64,000 nt of DNA from Mactra quadrangularis (Eukaryota > Mollusca > Bivalvia > Venerida > Mactridae). Position numbers and translations under genes: made by a program. Shown piece after piece: positions 35,801 through 40,730 of this stretch. The stretch lies in contig CM046301.1 in the NCBI GenBank assembly GCA_025267735.1, forward strand, positions 61,585,872 through 61,649,871, read 5' to 3'. Position 1 is the stretch's first letter; every line of letters begins with the position of its first letter. A model generated the notes under the pieces. That model ran no database searches and was not told the DNA's origin. It saw only the letters and a program-made list of their open reading frames with translations.

Positions 35801-38271
35801 AGAATCCATAGGTCATGTATCACTTTCAAGACTGCAGGAAAGTAAAAGCGAAACATTGAAGTTAAAATTTCTATTTCAATGTAATTTATGTTGTTGATTG
35901 TAATTACGTGGAAAGGTAATGAGTACTAGTTATAAACAAGGGTCCAGGAAAGCTAGGTTAGGTGTGCTGAATGCCATAAAATAACCTAAAAATTGTGTTG
36001 ACACGGCATTAATCCCAGTTTAAGTTATTTTTTGTTCTTTATTCTATATGACAATAAAGTATGTTTAAACTTGTACCTTTTTCAGGTCCTGAGATGCCAG
36101 TAACGTTATTTAGTCTTATTGTACTAGGGTTAACTATTCTATTCTTCTTTGGTCGGTTATGTTTTGGTTGTTTTGAAAGATTTACTCCATTTAAATCAAA
36201 TAAATACAAGGTGAGTATAATAACTCTTAATATTATAATGTAATTAATAGAAATTAATATTAGCAGCAGGGGCCAGACCCTGAATTTTTTCTTGGCATGT
36301 CCAACCTAATTTTCATCAGGGGACATCAAATCCAAGACTTTCTCAAGGGGTTGCCAGACTTTCTTAAGGGGGAACTGCCTTCATTTTTCAGGCTATGCAT
36401 AACCCAAGACTTTTAAAAAAGATTTCAACTCCTGATGTTCACAACTAAATCTGTTAGTCATTTGATATTTGACATACATTAATGAGCATTTTGTATTTAA
36501 CAATTGATATTAATAACCAGTATTACATTGATACTATTGTTGGATATTTATTAACTTGATTTTAAAATTCTGTTGACAAGGAACTTAGTCTGTTATTTTC
36601 TCTTGCTTACTCTTCAAATAAGTAGGTCCTTATTGTTGAGTTACTTAGATTTTACCCTTACTTTTTCATTGCCAATTTGTCACAGTCCATCTTGAATAAC
36701 TTTTTGGTAAATCCTTTAATTTGACCGAAAATCAGTCCAATAATTGTTTGGGTGATGAACTATCTATATTGCATTTCAACTGTTTATATCTTAATTTATA
36801 AGAAAGATTTAAGATGAAATATTTTAAAACCCTTACACAGAAATCCAATGATAAAATCTGAGGATTCCAACTGATAGAACCTAATTACCAATGGGATCTC
36901 CTCTGATTTTTTAAGGAAAGATAATTTGCTAATGTTCCTCAATGGAGGTCTGCTGCATACAGTATATCACTGAGCTTAGGCTTTGGTCAAACTTGATATA
37001 TTAAACAATTGTGTTAATTTCTCACATGTTTATTACAGAAGTTTGGTGAAAGTTCAGAGACTGTGGAAGATTCTAACCAAGTAAGATATTGTTCTCAATA
37101 TTAAATGAACCCAGGTTGGTAGCGCAGTTGGTTACACACCTGGATTTGAATCTAGTGTCTCAATGGGGTTATGGGTTTGAATCCCACAGGTTATACCCTT
37201 TCATGAAAATTTGACAATAACGTCATTTTTTCTCCATTAATAAGGTACATGTATATGGAGAAGTATCCGGCCTTGTGGGAGGGTATTTGAGCACTGGTCA
37301 AAGACAAGGGTCCAGGAAAGCTAGGTTTTAACTACAAAGACCACCTTGGTTATTGCAAATCACGCAATTAGTGATAATTTTAAGCCACTAATGCTTAATT
37401 CTAATAGAACAAATGTTATATAATTATGCATGTTTGTAAATTTTAAAGTGAAACGCCCATATACAGGCATCTACTAAAAATAACCAGTTTTCAACAACAG
37501 GCACTCTTATGTCTCTCTTATCATGCTTTTCTGCACTGAAAATGATTCTTTACTACCCTTATTCCTCTATAGCAACCTTTAAAGCTTAGTTGGGTGTTAG
37601 AGGGGGGGGGGTAGGGAGGAGAGAGAAAGTTTTTTGCATGTATTTACAACTAATGTCTGTACTTATTACAGCCTATTTGTCCTTCATGGAGTTTGGTCAT
37701 GAATAATTTCTACTGCCATTCTCCAGTTTACCACTGTACCTAGTAGGTCAGTAGTTAGCTATTGGTGCAGGTTTGTGTGCTCTACTGCTTTAAATCTTGT
37801 GTCTATAGATGTAAGCCTGTGTAGGTACAGTGACTAGGAAGATTGACCTCCAGAAAACAACTAAATAATTGTTAAAATGCTGTAAAAACGTGATACACAA
37901 CAACAATAATAATAATAAATTTATTTTAAGAGGTTGCACCCTTGGATAAATCCAATCTTCCATGTGGACCTCTTCTAAACATATTACAAAGTATATACAA
38001 TATTTACATCATGATAAATGGATTTAAAAACATTTGAAAATAAGAAATGAAAAAGTTTATATTAACATTATATACCTTGAATTATTTTCAGCCATTTGTA
38101 GCCAGGGTATTGTCACAAAGTGAGGGTAATCTTTCTGAGGTCCCATCAGCTTCAGATACATTAAAACAGTCTTATGGTACCATGAAAGAACCACAGACTT
38201 ATGGTACCATAGAAACAAGGAATACTGTAGAAGATGCATATAATGGTGGAAATATACAAGGACAAATGTAG
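5795..38271 (+). CDS. TMEM63: TMEM63 (OSCA/TMEM63 ion channel), 20 exons, N-terminus missing
   Basis: The gene encodes a multipass membrane protein of the OSCA/TMEM63 (CSC1-like) family, mechanically or osmotically gated cation channels. Twenty exons join in frame (2161 nt; 719 complete codons plus stop), and every splice phase agrees with the next. Recognisable parts in order: the motif GFCSWILAF before TM1; TM1 ending IIPVNFTGNN; TTIANLD; TM2 (LLWIHALLAVVYLVLAVIF); a cytosolic RRM-like linker (LMIANIPKEKCYKSVIIQHF ... GVAFVTFDN) with a Cys-rich CGQLLCCAESCGC; WEVSYAPAPKDIYW; then the channel core with TM3 (FFFTTPSIIL), TM4, TM5 (LLPSLGLT equivalent ILPSLGLT), TM6 (NGAFFVNYVITSAFIG), SCPLIAPFG, KHIVDRYNLYFAY and the last two TMs. 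The C-terminal tail is short and divergent. Human proteins are ~800 residues, so ~90-100 N-terminal residues (TM0) are missing. Animal genomes often have one or a few paralogues; which one this is was not resolved. Confidence 0.93.
5886..6876 (+). other. Intron
   Basis: Contains two diverged copies of an ~85-bp stretch (about 6098-6180 and 6364-6448). Nothing else was recognised. Confidence 0.5.
6877..6914 (+). CDS. TMEM63: TMEM63 exon b (38-nt microexon)
   Basis: TTGTAG before and GTACTG after. Encodes GFCSWILAFIRI, matching the conserved GFCSW motif of TMEM63 proteins. Ends in phase 2. Confidence 0.88.
6970..7240 (+). mobile_element. Repeat family A, copy 1
   Basis: About 270 bp, starting TATACCCCCGC and ending hairpin GTGAGC-ATTA-GCTCAC then AGATTTACTTGTT. 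The start forms a hairpin with a G-run ~20 nt inside, followed by a short CCGT-type run. GCGGGGGTAT near the far end is the exact reverse complement of ATACCCCCGC. The copy is bounded by T on both sides. Confidence 0.9.
7753..8036 (+). mobile_element. hAT-like MITE, CAGGGCTC family
   Basis: Starts CAGGGCTC and ends AAGCCCTG. It is flanked by GTCCCAAT (7745-7752) and GACCCAAT (8037-8044), an 8-bp duplication with one mismatch. The body carries internal inverted segments with GCGAGTTG-like motifs. The right end is 43 bp upstream of a TMEM63 exon. Confidence 0.8.
8080..8219 (+). CDS. TMEM63: TMEM63 exon c (TM1)
   Basis: TTTCAG before, GTAAGT from 8220. Encodes DVDIVKKCGQDAMQYISFQR, TM1 and IIPVNFTGNN. 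Strong family match to the segment after GFCSW. Confidence 0.93.
8220..9025 (+). other. Intron without recognised features
   Basis: No coding or RNA signal. The stretch includes generic AT-rich sequence and a possible old tRNA-SINE remnant around 8790-8880 (weak). Confidence 0.4.
9026..9303. mobile_element. Degenerate MITE with GGCGGATC-type ends
   Basis: The left end (TAGGCAGATCTAGCGGGG) and right end (CTGGATCCGCCCCTGG) are imperfect inverted repeats. C-run/GTTTGGACCCCC is duplicated near the right end (9239-9280). Low-confidence boundaries. Confidence 0.45.
9656..10327. mobile_element. TA-flanked pogo/mariner-like MITE
   Basis: The ends are CAGTAAAACCTGTCATATG and a matching inverted AAGGCAGTTTTTACTG, and TA lies immediately outside both ends. 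No transposase frame remains. Confidence 0.75.
10328..11033 (+). other. Intron between two MITEs
   Basis: No gene. A fragment resembling CAGTA-family ends lies near 10828-10880 (GTACAACCTATCTTGAAC). Confidence 0.35.
11036..13048. mobile_element. 2-kb TA-flanked element with CAGTAAAGTTCCGCTATTA ends
   Basis: The left end CAGTAAAGTTCCGCTATTA is mirrored at the right as TAATAGCGGAACTTTACTG, with TA on both outer sides. A second inverted pair lies inside (about 11213-11235 and 12935-12955, CATTAAGGTACTGAAG type). No transposase was recognised; the 82-codon frame at 12147-12395 looks accidental. A GATA microsatellite sits at 11680-11695. The right end is only 31 bp from a TMEM63 exon. Confidence 0.8.
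13079..13130 (+). CDS. TMEM63: TMEM63 exon d
   Basis: TTTTTCAG before, GTAAGT after. Encodes GNATDFGHTTIANLDA, matching the conserved TTIANL segment. Confidence 0.9.
13643..13881 (+). mobile_element. tRNA-derived SINE with 12-bp target duplication
   Basis: The SINE body is 13655-13869, flanked by ATAATCCATAAA (13643-13654 and 13870-13881). The head has tRNA-like promoter boxes: GTGGCGTAGTGGTTAGC (A box) and GGGTTCGAAACC (B box). The unbroken duplication points to a young copy. Confidence 0.9.
14082..14190 (+). CDS. TMEM63: TMEM63 exon e (TM2)
   Basis: CACAG before, GTAAGT after. Encodes SKLLWIHALLAVVYLVLAVI, a hydrophobic TM2, then MRHFSVNLQFDDDEH. Ends in phase 0. Confidence 0.93.
14331..14783. 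mobile_element. hAT-like MITE (TAGGGGTGTAAC) with 8-bp target duplication
   Basis: The element 14339-14775 starts TAGGGGTGTAAC and ends GTTACACCCCTA. CTGATTCC is present exactly on both sides (14331-14338 and 14776-14783). The interior has repeats of TATTGCAATA, and no transposase. Confidence 0.92.
14784..15828 (+). other. Intron, no recognised feature
   Basis: AT-rich; two short clusters of GA- and CT-rich sequence. A 68-codon frame at 14857-15063 shows no family resemblance. Confidence 0.4.
15829..15902 (+). CDS. TMEM63: TMEM63 exon f (start of cytosolic RRM-like linker)
   Basis: TTGTAG before, GTAAGT from 15903. Encodes ASKTLMIANIPKEKCYKSVI, matching the RNP-like TLFI.G.PK strand of the family. 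Confidence 0.92.
16790..16923. mobile_element. Short fold-back MITE, ~30-bp inverted ends
   Basis: CTTGTTCCTAGAGTCTAGTA at the left is mirrored by TACTAGACTCTGTGAACAAG at the right, continuing inward to ATTGAG. 134 bp in all, no coding potential. Confidence 0.75.
16979..17054. repeat. 29-bp perfect inverted repeat around an 18-nt loop
   Basis: Arms 16979-17007 and 17026-17054 are exact reverse complements (CACAGGAGACAGACTCAATT and onward). The loop is pure AT-rich. See findings. Confidence 0.9.
17247..17327 (+). CDS. TMEM63: TMEM63 exon g
   Basis: TTGTAG before, GTTGGT after. Encodes EAYPEMVVQDVQFAYDVEYL then MSLDAK. EAYP is conserved in the family. Confidence 0.92.
17490..17760 (+). mobile_element. 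SINE, ATGGGTACC family, copy 1
   Basis: A decayed tRNA-like head (GGGTTCAAACCTC, B box) is followed by the family body with TTCTTTGAGCAAAAAATTTAC and GTAAATGGGTACC. Same family as 28030-28200 and 57600-57745. Confidence 0.65.
17945..18199 (+). mobile_element. Repeat family A, copy 2
   Basis: Same ends as copy 1, but the segment before the inverted GCGGGGTAT reads CATATTTCTCACAGC instead of the usual Tn-rich stretch. That variant is shared with the copy at 56258-56562, so two subfamilies exist. Confidence 0.9.
18368..18786. mobile_element. ~420-bp dispersed element with AATCTGATTAA ends, copy 1
   Basis: Starts near AATCTGATTAA and ends TTAATCAGATT (inverted). It is closely similar along its whole length to 43283-43690. 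Unknown class. The right end is 29 bp upstream of exon h. Confidence 0.75.
18815..18941 (+). CDS. TMEM63: TMEM63 exon h (Cys-rich linker)
   Basis: CACAG before, GTAAGG after. Encodes NAAKEARLNSEVEVQKTGHR and RPYPCGQLLCCAESCGCVE. The Cys cluster corresponds to PCGHLCCC in vertebrate TMEM63. Phase 0 end. Confidence 0.92.
18942..19798 (+). other. Intron
   Basis: No gene. The segment around 19690-19760 has a right end like the element at 40621-40730 (TCTGTCTTAGGCCAATTTAC), probably a decayed relative. Confidence 0.4.
19799..20271. mobile_element. hAT-like MITE (TAGGGCTGTCAC) with near-perfect 8-bp duplication
   Basis: The element 19807-20263 starts TAGGGCTGTCACAATA and ends ATCGTGTCAGCCCTA. Flanks CAATTTAT and TAATTTAT match at 7 of 8 positions. 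Related in ends and in TTGCAATATA-type interior to 14339-14775. Confidence 0.85.
20341..20474 (+). CDS. TMEM63: TMEM63 exon i
   Basis: TTTATAG before, GTAAAT after. Encodes LDAITYYGDEEEKLTKEFEK and GVAFVTFDNVITAE. A charged helix followed by the last RRM-like strand. Confidence 0.93.
20683..20964. mobile_element. MITE with GTAGGTCC ends, copy 1
   Basis: The left end (AAGTAGGTCCTTACAGTTGG) and right end (AATTGGACCTACCTATTTG) are inverted. The element is present in opposite orientation at 36615-36892. No coding potential. Confidence 0.6.
20965..21898 (+). other. Intron, no recognised feature
   Basis: A 108-codon frame (20983-21309) is AT-rich and hydrophobic by composition only, and no family was recognised. 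Confidence 0.4.
21899..22953. mobile_element. Fold-back element interrupted by a second element
   Basis: 21899-22034 folds back on itself (GGCCAGTTTCCTAAGCA, mirrored TGCTTAGGAAACT; inner arms GCTAGCTAGCACTT and CTCTGGTAACCTCC). The final GGCC of the right arm is found only after 22949, so the element at 22033-22949 landed in its last few bases. Confidence 0.7.
22033..22949. mobile_element. 0.9-kb element with GGGCTGCGTTTCATTA ends and CCTAGGA repeats
   Basis: Ends CTGGGCTGCGTTTCATTA and TAATGAAATGCAGCCCAG are inverted with one mismatch. Both subterminal regions carry many copies of TCCTAGGA, possible transposase binding sites. No transposase frame. Confidence 0.8.
22954..23930 (+). other. 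Intron, no recognised feature
   Basis: AT-rich sequence; no exon, repeat pair or RNA gene could be supported. Confidence 0.4.
23935..24265 (-). repeat. Probable old dispersed repeat (AAACAAACAAACAG tail)
   Basis: Contains GTGCCGTAAAACCCAAACAA followed by an AAAC run, a tail type common on SINE-like repeats and similar to the end of the repeat at 45185-45485 (TGTTAAACCCAACAAAAACA). An open frame across it (24287-23913) resembles no family. Confidence 0.4.
24300..25009 (+). other. Intron, no recognised feature
   Basis: No coding or repeat structure supported. Confidence 0.4.
25010..25200 (+). repeat. Degenerate ~45-bp minisatellite
   Basis: Four to five tandem units of GTTAAGGATTTTTGGGACCT and GAAATGGGTTCTTT. 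Unit spacing varies, so the array is old. Confidence 0.75.
25327..25452 (+). CDS. TMEM63: TMEM63 exon j
   Basis: TTTTAG before, GTAAGT after. Encodes ILTDFKMSCKASSNPQPSTV and EWEVSYAPAPKDIYW. The W.VSYAP.P..IYW motif precedes TM3 in the family. Confidence 0.94.
25471..25849. mobile_element. MITE with CATTCGGAACACCC ends and 8-bp target duplication
   Basis: The element 25479-25841 has inverted ends CATTCGGAACACCCTCGACC / GGCCGAGGATGTTTCGAATG. TAGTAACT lies on both sides (25471-25478, 25842-25849). It starts 26 bp after the donor of exon j. A relative is at 28446-29047. Confidence 0.88.
26015..26210 (+). mobile_element. Decayed tRNA-SINE (CTAGGTT family)
   Basis: A tRNA-like B box remnant (GGTTTGATTCC) is followed by CCTTCCATG and AAATGGAGATGTTGTCAGCT, as in other copies at 30853, 33714, 37105 and 61118 (minus). 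Confidence 0.5.
26403..26556 (+). CDS. TMEM63: TMEM63 exon k (TM3)
   Basis: TTTCAG before, GTAAGT after. Encodes EKLKLNGWRWWLRTILINGS, the hydrophobic MVILLFFFTTPSIILSNLDK and an acidic tail. TTP..I is a conserved pore-region motif. Confidence 0.94.
26699..27172. mobile_element. ~475-bp element with GTTGCCTAA ends, copy 1
   Basis: Left GCCAGTTGCCTAATGATTTC and right AAATGCTTAGGCAACGCGCC are inverted. Sub-terminal palindromic blocks carry TCGCTACGTA and AAACAGCTTGC. Similar to 48456-48933. Confidence 0.75.
27173..28029 (+). other. Intron with a CAGTA-type end fragment
   Basis: The sequence at 27840-27901 ends GCTTAATACAAGTTTGACTGTA, similar to the right ends of TA-flanked elements. Its left partner could not be placed. 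Otherwise nothing recognised. Confidence 0.4.
28030..28200 (+). mobile_element. SINE, ATGGGTACC family, copy 2 (truncated)
   Basis: B-box-like GGGTTCAAACCC, then TTTCCTTGAGCAAGAAAGTTACC and CAGGGGTAAATGGGTA, aligned with copies at 17490 and 57600 (minus). The 3' part is close to exon l. Confidence 0.65.
28278..28384 (+). CDS. TMEM63: TMEM63 exon l (TM4)
   Basis: TTTCAG before, GTAAAT after. Encodes SAVLVQFLPTFVLWILTALL then PNLVYYSDQYVGHWT. The HWTRS motif spans the junction. Confidence 0.94.
28446..29047. mobile_element. CATTCGGAACACC-type MITE carrying a nested MITE
   Basis: The outer ends TTCAGAACACCTCGACCATT and AATGGCCGAGGTGTTCCGAA are inverted and match the element at 25479-25841. 28521-28706 inside it is a separate element. 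Confidence 0.75.
28521..28706. mobile_element. Nested MITE with TCCGGAATTCAAAT ends
   Basis: Ends TCCGGAATTCAAATATTTGG and CCATAAATTTGAATTCCGGA are inverted; similarity continues inward for ~44 bp (TACAAACAAA near the left). Related ends occur at 53034-53285 and, weakly, at 20513-20650 and 50028-50215. Confidence 0.8.
29245..29430 (+). repeat. SINE fragment followed by AATGTCAGAGGTAAAA repeat
   Basis: 29245-29345 resembles the SINE at 45185 (AGTTGGTAGCAC, GAGCTTGGTCATGAAAT). 29338-29430 carries GGTAAAAATG...CAGAGGTAAAAGTGCC and matches 40133-40225. Confidence 0.5.
29757..29843 (+). CDS. TMEM63: TMEM63 exon m (TM5)
   Basis: TTACAG before, GTATGT after. Encodes SSEHHSVMLKTFIFLLLMVL and ILPSLGLT; LPSLGL is a family motif. 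Confidence 0.94.
30194..30560. mobile_element. CAGGGCTC-family MITE, degenerate
   Basis: The left end CAGGCCTCAAATTTAAGCTC and internal GCGAGTTGGAATTG match the family at 7753, 44423, 49023 and 52608. The right end is not clear. Confidence 0.55.
30695..30751 (+). CDS. TMEM63: TMEM63 exon n
   Basis: TTTCAG before, GTAAGT after. Encodes AKALFDAFVLTKNETIEW, the loop between TM5 and TM6. Confidence 0.9.
30853..31100 (+). mobile_element. tRNA-SINE, CTAGGTT family
   Basis: B box GATTTGAATCCCACC, then CCCTTCCATGAAAAATTGAC, and a 3' part GGGTCCAGGAAAGCTAGGTT. Same family as 26015, 33714, 35915, 37105 and 61118 (minus). Confidence 0.75.
31451..31725 (+). mobile_element. Repeat family A, copy 3
   Basis: Full-length copy, with a longer CCGT/CCGG run (31496-31530). 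The terminal hairpin has one changed arm base (GTCAGC for GTGAGC). Confidence 0.9.
32012..32174 (+). CDS. TMEM63: TMEM63 exon o (TM6)
   Basis: TTTCCAG before, GTAGGA after. Encodes CIFVAGNGAFFVNYVITSAF, IGTALELLRFSELFTYG and KSSAERTSVRK. NGAFF.NY is the most conserved channel motif in the family. Confidence 0.95.
32205..32580 (+). repeat. Repeat with two ~150-bp tandem units and a GGCGG-rich head
   Basis: A GGTGTCGGCGGCAGGGGCAG run (32240-32280) is followed by two units (about 32291-32395 and 32447-32545) sharing ATAACTCTGAAACTACA and GTAGGTAGATAGAT. The layout is like repeat families B and C, but the closing end was not found. Confidence 0.65.
32808..33070 (+). mobile_element. Repeat family A, copy 4
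   Basis: Full-length, ends with intact GTGAGC-ATTA-GCTCAC hairpin and AGATTTACTTGTT. It is preceded by CTTGTTT, so the left flank resembles the element's own terminus. Confidence 0.92.
33278..33383 (+). CDS. TMEM63: TMEM63 exon p (TM7-TM8 start)
   Basis: TTTACAG before, GTAAGT after. Encodes HVLWEFQYGMQYAWFLCVFA then IIMSYSLSCPLIAPF. Matches F.FG..YAW and SCP.I.PFG. Confidence 0.95.
33486..33724 (+). mobile_element. tRNA-derived SINE with 11-bp target duplication
   Basis: The body 33497-33713 is the same family as 13655-13869 (GTGGCATAGTGGTTAGC; GTGTTCGAGCCC). GGCTGGTTATA flanks it (33486-33496, 33714-33724). The right flank runs into another SINE family, so it was inserted into that older copy. 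Confidence 0.9.
33714..33915 (+). mobile_element. tRNA-SINE, CTAGGTT family (split by the preceding SINE)
   Basis: GGTTATATCCTGCCATAAAA, GATATATGGAGAAGTTATCT and AAAGCTAGGTTAGGTGAGCT match other copies; the head lies left of the nested SINE and is poorly preserved. Confidence 0.6.
34015..34396. mobile_element. GGTTACCAA-rich element, copy 1
   Basis: Ends GGGTACATTCAGGGTT and AACTCTGAACGCACCC are inverted. The body is rich in TTACCAA / TTGGTAA. It is nearly identical along its length to 50383-50764. Confidence 0.85.
34397..34931 (+). other. Intron
   Basis: Part of 34425-34570 (ACTCTAGAACT, GGACAGGGTGCAGCGCC) resembles 53670-53745, a fragmentary repeat. No gene. Confidence 0.4.
34932..35099 (+). 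CDS. TMEM63: TMEM63 exon q (TM8-TM9)
   Basis: TTTCAG before, GTTAGT after. Encodes LVYMIFKHIVDRYNLYFAYK, then HIHWTAVNYVVIAVIFLQFN. KH.VDRYNLY.AY is diagnostic. Confidence 0.95.
35149..35586. mobile_element. hAT-like MITE (TAGAGCTGTCAT) with near-perfect 8-bp duplication
   Basis: The element 35157-35578 starts TAGAGCTGTCATTGATT and ends AATCGATGACAGCTCTA. Flanks TATTCATA and TACTCATA match at 7 of 8. The interior has ATATCGAT-type palindromes. Confidence 0.85.
35905..36025 (+). mobile_element. SINE 3' fragment, CTAGGTT family
   Basis: GGGTCCAGGAAAGCTAGGTT and CCATAAAATAACC match the 3' part of 30853-31100; the tRNA-like head is missing. Confidence 0.6.
36086..36210 (+). CDS. TMEM63: TMEM63 exon r (TM10)
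   Basis: TTTTCAG before, GTGAGT after. Encodes PEMPVTLFSLIVLGLTILFF and FGRLCFGCFERFTPFKSNKYK, the last TM and basic juxtamembrane part. Confidence 0.94.
36615..36892. mobile_element. MITE with GTAGGTCC ends, copy 2 (opposite orientation)
   Basis: AAGTAGGTCCTTATTGTTG at the left, and GAGGATTCCAACTGATAGAACC at the right (split here as GAGGATTCCAAC and AACC). Aligns in reverse to 20683-20964. Confidence 0.55.
37039..37080 (+). CDS. TMEM63: TMEM63 exon s (42 nt)
   Basis: TTACAG before, GTAAGA after. Encodes KFGESSETVEDSNQ, an acidic part of the C-terminal tail. Supported by phase and splice sites rather than homology. Confidence 0.75.
37105..37335 (+). mobile_element. tRNA-SINE, CTAGGTT family
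   Basis: A-box-like GGTAGCGCAGTTGGTTA, B-box-like GGGTTTGAATCCC, then the family body to GGGTCCAGGAAAGCTAGGTT. Best preserved head of this family in the window. Confidence 0.8.
37680..38045 (+). repeat. SINE fragment and AATAAT-tailed repeat
   Basis: 37680-37870 resembles the 45185 SINE body (GAGTTTGGTCATGAATAA). 37903-38040 has an AATAATAATAATAAATTTAT start, then an unassigned repeat-like stretch. No coding. Confidence 0.4.
38092..38271 (+). CDS. TMEM63: TMEM63 last coding exon
   Basis: TTTTCAG before 38092; stop TAG at 38269-38271. Encodes the cytosolic C-terminus, with SYGTMKE and TYGTIET near-duplicates and the end NGGNIQGQM. No family motif here; supported by phase. The final codons are the first unit of the downstream tandem array. 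Confidence 0.85.
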   Translation, partial: PFVARVLSQSEGNLSEVPSASDTLKQSYGTMKEPQTYGTIETRNTVEDAYNGGNIQGQM

Positions 38272-38820
38272 CAGAAACAATGACATTGAAATATCATGCA
38301 TACAAGAATAATGGAATCTTCAATCGTCAAAGGACAAATGTAGCAGAAACAATGACATTGAAATATCATGCATACAAGAATAATGGAATCTTTCAATCGT
38401 CAAAGGACAAATGTAGCAGAAACAATGACATTGTAACATCATGTATACAAGAATAATGGAATCTTTCAATCGTCAAAGGACAAATGTAGCAGAAACAGTG
38501 ACTTTGTAACATCATGCATACAAGAATAATGAAATCTTCAATCGTCAAAGGACAAATGTAGCAGAAACAGTGATATTGTAACATCATGTATACAAGAATA
38601 ATGAAATCTTCAATTGTCAAAGGACAAATGTAGCAGAAACAGTGATATTGTAACATCATGTATACAAGAATAATGAAATCTTCAATTGTCAAAGGACAAA
38701 TGTAGCAGAAACAGTGATATTGTAACATCATGTATACAAGAATAATGAAATCTTCAATTGTCAAAGGACAAATGTAGCATAAACAGTGACATTGAAACAT
38801 TATGCATGTTTAATTTTATA
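38258..38820 (+). repeat. 72-bp tandem array overlapping the TMEM63 stop
   Basis: GGACAAATGTAG occurs eight times (about 38260, 38332, 38405, 38478, 38550, 38621, 38693, 38765), spaced 71-73 bp. Units share ATCATGYATACAAGAATAAT. The first copy of the motif is the real last codons and stop. Units 5-7 are the most alike. The array lies in the 3' UTR. Confidence 0.93.
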
Positions 38821-39029
38821 CTTACAATTGATTTGATAATATGTTGGGGGTCATGTATAGGATGGGGCCATATCTAAAATGAACAGTGCCCTTCAAAAGT
38901 TTTTGGACAAATGAAATTTTTAGAAAAAAAGATGATCAGAATAAATCTAAAGTAATTTAATTGTAATTAAAGCTTATATGTGTAGCATTCTTTGAATCAT
39001 AAGTTAATAATGTAATTATTTCCTATTTT

Positions 39030-39325
39030 TTTGCAGAATTTTAACAAAAAAAATCGGCTAATAGTTAGGCGAAACACCGGCAGGCGGTTGGGCGGGAGTA
39101 TGGTGTCGTTAACAATTGCATTAAAGTTTTCTTTTCCATATATTTCTGCCATTTATTGTCAGATCTTCATGAAACTTCATACAATGATAACATACCATGT
39201 GATGAACAAAATTAGACAGTAACCACAAATCTATCTGCCTTTATTATGGATTATTTCCCTTTGTAATTTTTGCGTTAAAGTTTTAAATCCAGCATTAATG
39301 TGGTTTCCACATTACATTTCTTGTT
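39030..39325 (+). mobile_element. Repeat family E, copy 1
   Basis: Begins near GAATTTTAACAAAAAAAATC. Ends with hairpin AATGTGG-TTT-CCACATT, then ACATTTCTTGTT. Contains a GGCAGGCGGTTGGGCGGGAG run. Reverse copy at 60784-61063. Confidence 0.8.
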
Positions 39326-39691
39326 GAAAAATTGCATAAGTGACATTTTGTTTCTCTTATGGATAAAGGTAAATCAGTTTATCCTAAAGCTAGGATTTGT
39401 CCAAGGACTTTTGAAGGTTGCTGTATTTTGACAGAATTTTATCTCTGTAAACTTATTTCCTATGCTTTAGGATTATTATCGTGTTCCCATGTTTGGGGAT
39501 TTTGTTTGATAGAATTATATACTTCATTATTTGTTATATAAACTTTGTCCCAAAATACCATGACCAGTTGTCATCAACTGTTTTAAAACCAGATTAAATA
39601 TTAAATATTATGATTAATTCTTTGTACAGTGTATGTTAATGTATTAATTTGACTGATGTTGCTTCTTTGTTATGTACATGCTCTGAGTTAT

Positions 39692-39950
39692 TATACCCCC
39701 GCTTCGAAGAAGAGGGGGGTATACTGTTTTACCCTTGTCCGTCCGTCCGTCCGTTACAAAATTTCCGTCGCAGTTTTCTCAGCAACTATATCATGCAGCA
39801 GCCTAATACTTTGCATATTGCTTCATCCCATAGTCCCATGTGGTGTAAAGCGATTTCATGCTCCTTGCTCATCTACTTCCTGTTTGTCGCACATTTTTAG
39901 ATTTTTGCGGGGGTATCACTAGTGAGCATTAGCTCACAGATTTACTTGTT
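39692..39950 (+). mobile_element. Repeat family A, copy 5
   Basis: Full-length with (CCGT)4-type run and intact terminal hairpin and CTTGTT end. Confidence 0.92.
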
Positions 39951-40620
39951 CATTGAATTTAACTTCATATGTGATTTAACTTAATTTATTTTCTGTACTA
40001 CACAAATTATACCACTTACATAAGACAGGGTTACGCAAAATTTGAATGTTGAATGCATAAGTTAGTATTGTCGACTGTCAGTGATAATTATTCACTTTGC
40101 ATGTATAGTGACTTAACAATATAAACAAAATATGGTAAAACTGCCGGAGGTACAAATGCTATGTACAAAAATGTCAGATGTAAAAAAGACCGATCCTAAG
40201 TGGTAAAATGCCAGGTTTTATAAAAAGTTTACTTTAAATGTGTGTGCATTTTGCTTATTGTAAGGATTAATATTACATGTATCAAAATCGATAGATCAGT
40301 TGACTCTACCATGTTTTATCTAGAATAAGAAAGGTCTCATAAATAAATTAGGAATTCACATTATTGTTTAGTCTTGTATATGCTTACATGATAATGTTTT
40401 AAAGGATAAAATGAATTATATTTTATGTTGTTAGTGCAATATCTTTAATATTTAAATGAATATGTATAAAAGTCTTAATCTACTATTGTTACGTTTACAT
40501 TGTTGTTTTTCTTTTTGTGTGATATTAATTATATGTATATTTTATTATTGATAAAAATTCAGTATCGTGTCCATACTTGTATATATGTATGTACTTTGTT
40601 AAGTCTGAAATACCTTGTAA
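39951..40620. other. Intergenic, with one short repeat
   Basis: 40133-40225 matches 29338-29430 (TGCCGGAGGTACAAATG, TCAGATGTAAAA). Nothing else was recognised; AT-rich. Confidence 0.4.
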
Positions 40621-40730
40621 AAATTGACCTGAGACAAGAAATACAATCAGTACATACATTAAAACAGTAAGCTACATGTATTATGTAGTTACCTAAGTAT
40701 GGAATGTTTCAATCTGTCTCAGGTCAATTT
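40621..40730. mobile_element. Short MITE with 16-bp perfect inverted ends
   Basis: AAATTGACCTGAGACA and TGTCTCAGGTCAATTT are exact reverse complements; 110 bp in all. Confidence 0.8.

Noticed and set aside
38393..38800. 135-codon minus-strand frame made of 24-residue repeats
   Set aside because: It is the reverse strand of the 72-bp tandem array in the TMEM63 3' UTR; the frame persists only because 72 is divisible by 3.
38258..38820. Regular repeats resembling a CRISPR array
   Set aside because: Units are contiguous with no variable spacers, and the setting is an animal gene.
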